A stretch of DNA of 64,000 bases from Spirosoma agri. GTDB lineage: Bacteria; Bacteroidota; Bacteroidia; Cytophagales; Spirosomataceae. Within the stretch, counting starts at the first letter, position 1; every line of letters starts with the position of its first letter. The DNA lies in the NCBI RefSeq assembly GCF_010747415.1, contig NZ_JAAGNZ010000001.1:1922001-1986000 (forward strand), written 5' to 3'. Both the position numbers and the translations under genes were made by a program. The notes under the pieces were generated by a model. The model was not told where the DNA came from, ran no database searches, and saw nothing but the letters and a program-made list of their open reading frames with translations. Shown here in pieces: positions 53,011 through 59,836 of this stretch.

Positions 53011-54033
53011 ATGCCCATAACCCGCTCGGCCTTTCAACGGTACCGACTGATTGACGAAATCATCAGCCGCTATCCGCGCCAGTTTTCTAAACAGAAACTC
53101 TTCGATCTGTGCCGGGACAAATGCGGCATTCGCTCGATCTCGTCGTTGGAGAAAGACATCCAGCGGTTGCGCGAAGACCACGACGCGCCCATTGCCTACG
53201 ACAAGCGACGCAACGGCTACTATTATACTGATCCTCAGTTTCGGCTGCTACGGCTCATGCTCTCGCCGGATGACATGGAAGCACTCGACTACGCCCGCGA
53301 AGTGCTGACGGCCACACAGGGGGCATCGGTGGCGGGTGAACTGGCCAACGCGTTGCAGAAAGTGCGGCAGAGTCTGGACATTATCCGGGAAGTGAAAACC
53401 GAAGGCTTGACCCGCCGGGTCGTATACGTGGAAGAGCGCGTGCTGGGTGGAAACCGGCATTACGTTCCCGTCCTGATCCGGGCTATCAACCAGAATCGAC
53501 AGATTGCGTTTCGTTACCTGAAACACGAAACCGCCGTGGCTGACCACGATGCGTTTGCGGAAGTCCCCAGAATGCGGACTTTGCATCCGATTCTGCTGCG
53601 TGAAGTGGCCGACAGCTGGTACGTGATCGGCTACGACGAGCCAACCGGAAAAGAGCGAACCTTCGCGCTCGATCGGATGAGTGACCTGGAAATTACGGAT
53701 GAGTTCTGCGCAGTTCCGCCCGATGTGTTGACAAACGTGAGCGAACTGTTCGAGCATATTTATGGCATCACCGACAGCAGCGGCCCCGTTGAAGACGTAT
53801 TACTATCGTTTTCGCCCTTGTTTGGCCGCTACGTAAAGGCCAAACCAATTCACCAGACCCAGGAAGTCGTGCGGGATACTGACAGCGAGTGTGTAGTACG
53901 GCTCCGGCTGGCTCCCAATCGCGATTTGCTCATGCACCTGCGCAGCTACGGCGAACACCTGACGGTCTTGCAACCCGCCAGTCTGGCAAATGAACTAAAG
54001 GAGTCGCTGATGGCTACGCTAGCCCGGTACTAA
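53011..54033 (+). CDS. WYL domain-containing transcriptional regulator
   Basis: The 340-residue protein has an N-terminal winged-helix domain (about residues 10-70, FQRYRLIDEIISRYPRQFSKQKLFDLC ... SISSLEKDIQRLRED). A WYL domain follows at about 145-250 (INQNRQIAFRYLKHE ... LHPILLREVADSWYVIGYDE ... RTFALDRMSDLEI), then a C-terminal WCX-type region (LSFSPLFGRYVKAKPIHQTQEV ... LRLAPNRDLLMHLRSYGEHLTVL). WYL regulators respond to nucleic-acid-type ligands and often govern DNA-damage or defence genes. It is divergent from the cluster of small genes and is followed after 17 bp by the YdeI-like gene. Confidence 0.9.
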   Translation: MPITRSAFQRYRLIDEIISRYPRQFSKQKLFDLCRDKCGIRSISSLEKDIQRLREDHDAPIAYDKRRNGYYYTDPQFRLLRLMLSPDDMEALDYAREVLTATQGASVAGELANALQKVRQSLDIIREVKTEGLTRRVVYVEERVLGGNRHYVPVLIRAINQNRQIAFRYLKHETAVADHDAFAEVPRMRTLHPILLREVADSWYVIGYDEPTGKERTFALDRMSDLEITDEFCAVPPDVLTNVSELFEHIYGITDSSGPVEDVLLSFSPLFGRYVKAKPIHQTQEVVRDTDSECVVRLRLAPNRDLLMHLRSYGEHLTVLQPASLANELKESLMATLARY

Positions 54034-54050
54034 CGATTTATCAATACGGT

Positions 54051-54572
54051 ATGATTTCCTTTACGACGATTTTACTGAAGTTCGACAAAAAAGGCGAGAA
54101 AACCGGCTGGACGTACATCGAACTACCGATTGACGGTACAACGGCCCTGAAGCCTGGTCGGAAAACCACCTTTCGAGTCAAGGGAATGCTGGATGACTAC
54201 CCGATAAAACAGGTGGCACTGATCCCGATGGGCCAATCCAACGGGTCGGAGGGCGGTTTCATCATGGCCATCAATGCGACCATGCGTCGGGGTATCGGGA
54301 AAGAAGCGGGCGCAACAGTACGGGTCGAATTAGAGGCTGATGATTCACCAATCCTGCTGTCGACCGATTTTGTCGATTGTTTACAGGACGATCCGGCTGC
54401 ACTGACATTTTTTGACACGTTACCCAAAGGACACCAGAATTACTTCAGCAAATGGATAGATGATGCGAAAACGCCCGAAACCAAGGCTAGCCGCATTGCC
54501 AAAGCCTTGCGGGGTCTATCGATGAGAATGGGTTACAGCGAGATGATCCGGTATTTCAAAAACCAGACGTGA
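54051..54572 (+). CDS. YdeI/OmpD-associated (DUF1905) family protein
   Basis: The 173-residue cytoplasmic protein combines a DUF1905 beta domain (about residues 1-100, TILLKFDKKGEKTGWTYIELP ... KGMLDDYPIKQVALIPMGQSNGSEGGFIMAINATMRRGIG) with the YdeI-type helical tail (DPAALTFFDTLPKGHQNYFSKWIDDAKTPETKASRIAKALRGL). This matches the bacteriocin-protection-like YdeI family, whose mechanism is unclear. It starts 17 bp after the WYL gene, so the two are probably one operon. Its TGA stop codon lies at the base of a 34-bp palindrome. Confidence 0.87.
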   Translation: MISFTTILLKFDKKGEKTGWTYIELPIDGTTALKPGRKTTFRVKGMLDDYPIKQVALIPMGQSNGSEGGFIMAINATMRRGIGKEAGATVRVELEADDSPILLSTDFVDCLQDDPAALTFFDTLPKGHQNYFSKWIDDAKTPETKASRIAKALRGLSMRMGYSEMIRYFKNQT

Positions 54573-54639
54573 CTGCGGCACATTGTTCGATACGCCATAT
54601 CTCCAAGATATGGCGTATCGAACAATGTGCCGCAGTCAC
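54569..54639. repeat. 71-bp palindrome with 3-nt loop, anchored on a stop codon
   Basis: Bases 54569-54602 are the exact reverse complement of 54606-54639: a 34-bp perfect stem with loop CCA. The TGA stop codon of the YdeI-like gene (54570-54572) lies at the base of the stem. Unlike 22018-22092, it separates two genes on the same strand. The sequence is unrelated to the other palindrome. Confidence 0.92.
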
Positions 54640-54705
54640 TGAAACATCGTATCAACCGGTTTGTTAGAAGTAAGGAATCTACTTTGTTTACTAACCTGCA
54701 TACCC

Positions 54706-55593
54706 ATGAACATTGCTTTTATTGGGCTGGGCCAGATGGGCCAGGCAATCGCTCACAATCTGCTGAAAAGGAATCATACGCTAACCGTCTTTAACCGCAG
54801 CCGCGCCAAAGCGGATACACTGATACAGGCTGGCGCTCATTGGGCCGACACGCCCGCGAGTGCCGTGGCTGAAGCCGAGGTCGTGTTTACAATGCTCAGC
54901 GACGATGCCGCCTTACACGAGGTTGCCCTCGGCGAGTTCGGTTTTCTGGCCGCGCTACCCGAAGGAGCCATTCACATTTCCTGTAGCACCATTTCGCCCG
55001 AAACGGCCCGCCAGTTGGCCGAACAGCACCAAACCCGGAAGACGAAGTATGTGGCCTGCCCCGTATTTGGTAAACCGGATGCGGCTCAGGCGGCTAAATT
55101 ATGGCTATGCACGTCGGGCAATCAGGGCGCTAAAGAGAACGTTCGTCCGTTGCTCGATCTGATCGGGCAGGGGGTCTACGACTTTGGTGATGAGGTTGGT
55201 GCGGCTAACGTGGTAAAACTGGCGGGTAATTTCCTGCTCGGCTGTGCCATCGAAGCAATGGCCGAAGCGTTCACGTTAGGCGAAAAAAACGGTGTTGCCC
55301 GCAGTGCCATGTATGACCTGTTCAGCAATACCCTCTTTGCGTCGCCCGTCTACAAAAACTACGGCAAATTGATCGCCGACGAAGTATATCAGCCCGTTGG
55401 CGCGTCACCGGCCTTGATTCGGAAAGATATGCGTTTGCTACTTGATGTTGCCCAAAAATCGCTGGTGCCGATGCCGTTCGGGATGGTTGTGTTCCAGCAG
55501 TTGACGGCTACCGTCGCCAAAGGTGTTCCCGACATCGACTGGGCGGGTTTTGCCGGTGAAGTATCAGAAAATGCGGGCGTTGGGAAGCGGTAA
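54706..55593 (+). CDS. NAD(P)-dependent beta-hydroxyacid dehydrogenase-like protein
   Basis: The 295-residue protein belongs to the 6-phosphogluconate/3-hydroxyisobutyrate dehydrogenase superfamily. The Rossmann motif IAFIGLGQMGQAIAHNLLKRNHTLTVFNRS uses an Asn-Arg-Ser end that favours NADPH. IHISCSTISPETARQLAE is the substrate-binding motif region, and ANVVKLAGNFLLGCAIEAMAEAF carries the catalytic Lys. The family reduces beta-hydroxyacids or aldehydes such as succinic semialdehyde; the substrate is not clear. The ATG at 54706 starts the Rossmann strand directly. Confidence 0.9.
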   Translation: MNIAFIGLGQMGQAIAHNLLKRNHTLTVFNRSRAKADTLIQAGAHWADTPASAVAEAEVVFTMLSDDAALHEVALGEFGFLAALPEGAIHISCSTISPETARQLAEQHQTRKTKYVACPVFGKPDAAQAAKLWLCTSGNQGAKENVRPLLDLIGQGVYDFGDEVGAANVVKLAGNFLLGCAIEAMAEAFTLGEKNGVARSAMYDLFSNTLFASPVYKNYGKLIADEVYQPVGASPALIRKDMRLLLDVAQKSLVPMPFGMVVFQQLTATVAKGVPDIDWAGFAGEVSENAGVGKR

Positions 55594-55619
55594 TCGGTAA
55601 GCTAAACGAAAAACAACGA

Positions 55620-55666
55620 TCCGGGTTTAGGGCGTCAAGCGTTTTACGCGACACCCTAAACCCGGA
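55620..55666. terminator. Bidirectional hairpin
   Basis: Arms at 55620-55636 and 55650-55666 (TCCGGGTTTAGGGCGTC and its near-complement) match at 16 of 17 positions, with a GCG/CGC pair in the loop. It lies between the convergent dehydrogenase and TonB-receptor genes. Confidence 0.7.
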
Positions 55667-55684
55667 CCAGTTTACAAGCCGACG

Positions 55685-58153
55685 TTAGTTAAACGGAATC
55701 GTCAATTTGACGCACAGGTTTCGTCCCATGCCGAAGATGCCCAGATGCCCATTGGGGGACTGGGTGAAATACTCGAAATACTTCAATCGACTCAGATTCG
55801 ACTGGTAAGCCACATCGAACAGGTTATTGACCTGAACAATAAAACGCCAGCCGGGTCGATTCTGTCCCATGCGAATGAGTCCGTCAATACCGGCGTTGAC
55901 GAGCGTGTAGGCTGCCGTAGCCGTTTCTGTGTCGTTCAGGCCCAGATACCGGTCTTGTCGGGCGTTATGCTCCACATCAGCTTTAAGGGTCAGTTCGGAT
56001 AACCACTGGCTTTTCGTAGGAATTAGCTGGCTGACACCTGTAGACAGGCGCAGGGGCGGAATGAACGGTAAGTATTCGCCATTGACGCCCGCATCGGAAA
56101 AGCGATTTCCCCGGTTATAGCCATAGACAACCGCCAGGCTATTATCGAAACTGAATCCGCGCCAGGTAGTCGGGTGGAGACTAAACTGGGTTTCGAAGCC
56201 GTAAAGCTGCGCAGATGCCTGCTGATACTGGTACGTTTTATTACCCGGAACAATGACCACCGGCTCACCCTGTGCATCGACCAGCTGCGACAGCGAGATG
56301 TAATTCTGGATGTAATTGTTGAACACACTGACGCCCAGATTCACGTCGGGAAGGGTAAGCGTCAGGCCAATGTCTTCCTGCAAACTGAACTCTGGCTTGA
56401 AGTTTCGATTCCCGATGTAGACGATGTGGGCACCGGGATCAAGCCCATTCGAGGCAATCTCGGTGATGCTGGGTGCTCGGTAACCGCGTGCAATGTTCGC
56501 TTTTAACGCGAGTTTGTCGGAGAATTCGTAGGTCAATCCCGCGCTCATGGAAACACCGTTGAAAGATTGCTTCAGCAGCGGAAACTGTAATGTCGCACCG
56601 GCTGTATCGGGCAGCATCGCGTGCTCATCGAAGCCGGTTCTGGGATCGGTGCGCACGTAAAAATCGTCACCGTTCAACTGGCGCTGATCGTAGCGAATGC
56701 CCCCACTCAAGGTCAGCTTATCGGCCTGCCATTTCACGAAAACAAACGAGCCAACATCAAACAGGGTATAATCGGGAATAGGGAAAGCCGTACCGTTTTT
56801 ATTCCGGTTGCTCTGGTACATCCCGTTTACGCCCACCGTCGTTGAGATGTTCGAAAAGTTGGGGAGGTTGTAGCGAACGCCGTAATTAAGCGTGTTGAGC
56901 CGGACGTATAAACCCGGCTGATCGGGTTGCGTGGGGTGGTTGTATTCCCGCCGAATATTTTGCTGGAAGGCCAGCAGGAGGTCGATCTCCCCGTTCCCGA
57001 TCTGGTAATGGTTGTTCGTGTGAACCCGATAATGCTGTATGCGCTGGTGCAGGGGACTCAATTGGTAGGACGCTCTGGCGGGAACGATGGGCCGGTTCTG
57101 GATATCATCGTCACCCGATTCGGCTACCTGCTTCGTGAACTGGCGCGTTAGCGAGTCGCGACTTCCGTCGGGAATACCCTGCAAATTGTCGTACAGCGAA
57201 GCTCCGAATCGCGAGTAACCCCGCTGACCCGAATAGCCCAGCATAGCGGTGAGCGTCTTTTCGGCGAAACCGGTGTTATATACCCGACCATCGATCCTGT
57301 TTTTATAGTCGGTGGCGGCCCGCAGTGACCCGCGCAGATTCCACGCCCAGCGCGACCCGCCCGATGCCAGACTAATCGACTCGCCAAGCAGGTTGTTATT
57401 GGACTGATATTCGGTGACCAAACCAACCTTGATTTGCCCCTCGGTGTCTTTTGGGTAGTTCGGCATCATACTGACAACACCCGCCAGCGCGTCGGAGCCA
57501 TACATCAGACTGGCCGGACCCTTAATGACTTCGGCCCGGTCGATGTTGTAATTATCGACCTCAACGCCGTGTTCATCGCCCCACTGCTGACCTTCCTGCC
57601 GTACACCGTCGTACAGCGTGAGGACCCGGTTATACCCTAGTCCACGAATAAACGGTTTGGAGATATTGGGTCCGGTTTTTACGGCGTTCAGACCGGGGGC
57701 GTTTTTCACCAGAATATCGATGATGTTGCTGCTGGCCGTGCCTTCGATGGCTCGGCGCGAAATAGCCAGCACCGCGACTGGATTCTGCCGAAGCAGCGTG
57801 CCCCGCGTAACGCCCGTGACGACTACTTCATTCAGGGTGTTTGTGTTTGGCAGTAATGCGGCTGTGTATTCGTCGGTTCCTACCGTGATCTGTATCGTGT
57901 CGGGCTTATAGCCCACGCAGGAAACGATCAGTTTACGCACCAGCGAATCGGGTTTCATCGCTAGCGAAAACTGGCCCCGCGCGTCGGTCAGCGCACCTTT
58001 TGTACTACCGATGAGGGTTATAGTGCCAAACGGAATTGGCTTTCGGGTATCAGCATCAAGGACTGACCCACGGATAATTCGATTGGGAGCTGGCTGCGCA
58101 CAGGCAAGCCCCCCCAGTAGCCCAAGGCTAGCTAAGAGGAAAAATAATTTCAT
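55685..58153 (-). CDS. TonB-dependent receptor, likely metal uptake
   Basis: The 822-residue protein has a signal peptide (1-19, ending GLACAQ), a carboxypeptidase-regulatory-like domain (about 25-105, IRGSVLDADTRKPIPFGTITLIG), a plug (EVVVTGVTRGTLLRQNPVAVLAISRRAIEGT ... RAEVIKGPASLMYGSDALAGVVSMMP) and a 22-strand barrel ending KLTIPFN. The loops have several His residues (LHQRIQHYRVHTNNHY). A His-rich membrane protein gene lies upstream, 90 bp away. That pairing is common for zinc or copper receptors, so metal uptake is inferred, not shown. Confidence 0.92.
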   Translation of the reverse strand: MKLFFLLASLGLLGGLACAQPAPNRIIRGSVLDADTRKPIPFGTITLIGSTKGALTDARGQFSLAMKPDSLVRKLIVSCVGYKPDTIQITVGTDEYTAALLPNTNTLNEVVVTGVTRGTLLRQNPVAVLAISRRAIEGTASSNIIDILVKNAPGLNAVKTGPNISKPFIRGLGYNRVLTLYDGVRQEGQQWGDEHGVEVDNYNIDRAEVIKGPASLMYGSDALAGVVSMMPNYPKDTEGQIKVGLVTEYQSNNNLLGESISLASGGSRWAWNLRGSLRAATDYKNRIDGRVYNTGFAEKTLTAMLGYSGQRGYSRFGASLYDNLQGIPDGSRDSLTRQFTKQVAESGDDDIQNRPIVPARASYQLSPLHQRIQHYRVHTNNHYQIGNGEIDLLLAFQQNIRREYNHPTQPDQPGLYVRLNTLNYGVRYNLPNFSNISTTVGVNGMYQSNRNKNGTAFPIPDYTLFDVGSFVFVKWQADKLTLSGGIRYDQRQLNGDDFYVRTDPRTGFDEHAMLPDTAGATLQFPLLKQSFNGVSMSAGLTYEFSDKLALKANIARGYRAPSITEIASNGLDPGAHIVYIGNRNFKPEFSLQEDIGLTLTLPDVNLGVSVFNNYIQNYISLSQLVDAQGEPVVIVPGNKTYQYQQASAQLYGFETQFSLHPTTWRGFSFDNSLAVVYGYNRGNRFSDAGVNGEYLPFIPPLRLSTGVSQLIPTKSQWLSELTLKADVEHNARQDRYLGLNDTETATAAYTLVNAGIDGLIRMGQNRPGWRFIVQVNNLFDVAYQSNLSRLKYFEYFTQSPNGHLGIFGMGRNLCVKLTIPFN

Positions 58154-58194
58154 TCAGGATGACTTCGTTTGGTTGAGTGCTTCGATGGAATACA

Positions 58195-58232
58195 GCAACG
58201 ACGCATCGGCTAATGAGCCGATGAGTCGTTGC
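58195..58232 (-). promoter_or_regulatory. Intercistronic hairpin between the His-rich gene and the TonB receptor
   Basis: GCAACGACGCATCGGCT (58195-58211) pairs at 16 of 17 positions with AGCCGATGAGTCGTTGC (58216-58232), with a 4-nt loop. It lies in the 90-bp gap after the small gene and before the receptor start, with no T tract. It could be a processing, stabilising or attenuating element. Confidence 0.55.
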
Positions 58233-58243
58233 CAATCAGGAAG

Positions 58244-58612
58244 TTACCGAACGACAGGAGGACCCCGATGCGAGAAACAGTAGAAGGCGGAGACGTAACG
58301 ATACAAACGATCGGCGAACTGGAATACCGATTGTTGATAGCTACGCAACAGAAATAGAAAAGCGAAAAACTCACTGACAACCAGAGGTAGATTGGCTGCC
58401 AGATCGAGCAGCAAGATTTCCTGGGCTGTGTGCGTATTGGGCAGAATCGGCCCTTTACCGAAAGGCCAGTAGGGGTGAGCGTGAACGATGAGCCGTCCGT
58501 CGGATAACCGGTGCGCATGGCGAAACACAACTCCATTGACCCAAATGGCCAGGAAGAGCCCCAACAGGATTCGGGCTAGTCGGAGTTTATGTGTATGCAG
58601 CCACTCAAACAT
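58244..58612 (-). CDS. His-rich membrane protein linked to a TonB receptor
   Basis: The 122-residue protein has two hydrophobic helices (ARILLGLFLAIWVNGVVF and LVVSEFFAFLFLLRSY). Between them is a His-rich loop, FRHAHRLSDGRLIVHAHPYWPFGKGP. The C terminus reads CFSHRGPPVVR; such RxPP-type tails recur in small proteins encoded before Bacteroidota TonB receptors. The HAHPYWPF segment could bind a divalent metal. A good promoter (58661-58688, minus strand) lies upstream. No characterised family name is known to me. Confidence 0.7.
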   Translation of the reverse strand: MFEWLHTHKLRLARILLGLFLAIWVNGVVFRHAHRLSDGRLIVHAHPYWPFGKGPILPNTHTAQEILLLDLAANLPLVVSEFFAFLFLLRSYQQSVFQFADRLYRYVSAFYCFSHRGPPVVR

Positions 58613-58660
58613 GGGTCACTCAGGCTACGGGATTCGGTACCAATAGGTCACGCTTTCCAG

Positions 58661-58688
58661 CAAATATAACAAACATCCGTTACGGCAA
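58661..58688 (-). promoter_or_regulatory. Promoter for the His-rich gene and TonB receptor
   Basis: On the minus strand, TTG (complement of 58686-58688), a 17-bp spacer and TATATTTG (complement of 58661-58668) match the Bacteroidota consensus exactly. The rest of the gap to 59050 shows no gene, repeat or clear metal-regulator box. Confidence 0.65.
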
Positions 58689-59050
58689 TATATTTATTTA
58701 TTTTTAGGGCTGTCTAAAAAACACTGCCAGATTCGGGAATAGTTCACGAAAGTAAAACGATCATTGATTGACTATCAGTTAGATAAATCCTGCTAAAAGT
58801 TGTTTTGTTGCTGGTTAGGCTTCCCATAGGTAGTTGGTCCAGAGCAACCCTTTGGGATAGGGTACGCTAGTCTGCCCCATTGCGGCAAACGGCTATTTCA
58901 GCTGATTGAGCCTGTGCGTCAGTAATCCATACATAGCAAGAGATTCGTAAAATTGGCTATAAAGATCGTCAGACAAACACTGCTTTGCGAATCGTATGAC
59001 TCTCTTTGCGACCTTTGCCAGGCTGTAAATCTTTAGTCCAGTGAACACGT

Positions 59051-59773
59051 ATGAATGTTGAAAACAAAACCATCATCATTTCCGGAGCCTCGCGGGGTAT
59101 TGGCCGGGCAACGGCCATGCTGCTGGCTCAACACGGGGCCAATGTGATCGTTACGGCCCGTAACGCCGACGAGCTGAAACAACTCGAAACGGAGGCTACG
59201 CAAGGGTCTGTTCGGGGCAAAATTGTCGCCATAGCGGGTGACGTTGCCAGCGAATCGGATATGGCTGCTGTCGTTAGAACGGCTCTCGACCAGTTCCATC
59301 GCATTGATGTCGTGATCAACAACGCAGGTTACGGCGTCTTCAAAAACGTAGACGAAATATCGGTAACTGAGTGGGACGACCTGATGGCGACTAACGTAAA
59401 AGGTACGTTCATTCTGACCAAAGCCGCCCTGCCATCCATGAAAGCGCACGGGTCGGGGCATATCGTTGTCGTAGCCTCGGATGTGGCCAAGCGTACTTTT
59501 GCGGGAGGAGCACTGTATACTGCCAGCAAATACGCACAGGAAGCGTTTATGGGCGCGTTACGCAAGGAGGTTCGCTCGTTTGGTATCAAAGTAACGGGTG
59601 TTTATTCGGGCCTGGTCGACTCCAATTTCCACGCCAAAGGGCACGGTCACGAAACCTCGAAGAACTGGCTCAAGAATGAAGACATGGCCGAATCGATGTT
59701 ATTTATCGTCAGCCGCCCCGCCCACGTGGTCATCGACGAGTTCATGGTGCACCCACTGTCTCAGGAGTATTAA
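59051..59773 (+). CDS. SDR family oxidoreductase
   Basis: The 240-residue classical short-chain dehydrogenase carries the cofactor motif ISGASRGIGRATA (T/SGxxxGIG), the NNAGYG structural motif near residue 90, an active-site Ser in VVVASDVAKRT and the catalytic YTASKYA (Tyr-x-x-x-Lys). The cofactor loop TARNADELKQLETEA suggests NADP(H). The substrate is unknown. It is convergent with the TonB-receptor gene at 59837, with a 15-bp hairpin between. Confidence 0.92.
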   Translation: MNVENKTIIISGASRGIGRATAMLLAQHGANVIVTARNADELKQLETEATQGSVRGKIVAIAGDVASESDMAAVVRTALDQFHRIDVVINNAGYGVFKNVDEISVTEWDDLMATNVKGTFILTKAALPSMKAHGSGHIVVVASDVAKRTFAGGALYTASKYAQEAFMGALRKEVRSFGIKVTGVYSGLVDSNFHAKGHGHETSKNWLKNEDMAESMLFIVSRPAHVVIDEFMVHPLSQEY

Positions 59774-59782
59774 GGGATAAAA

Positions 59783-59827
59783 GGTATATGCTGTAAGGTA
59801 CATGCCATACATCTTACAGCATATACC
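59783..59827. terminator. Bidirectional hairpin between the SDR and TonB genes
   Basis: GGTATATGCTGTAAG at 59783-59797 pairs perfectly with CTTACAGCATATACC at 59813-59827. The loop of 15 nt has partial further pairing. Confidence 0.7.
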
Positions 59828-59836
59828 ATACAAATA

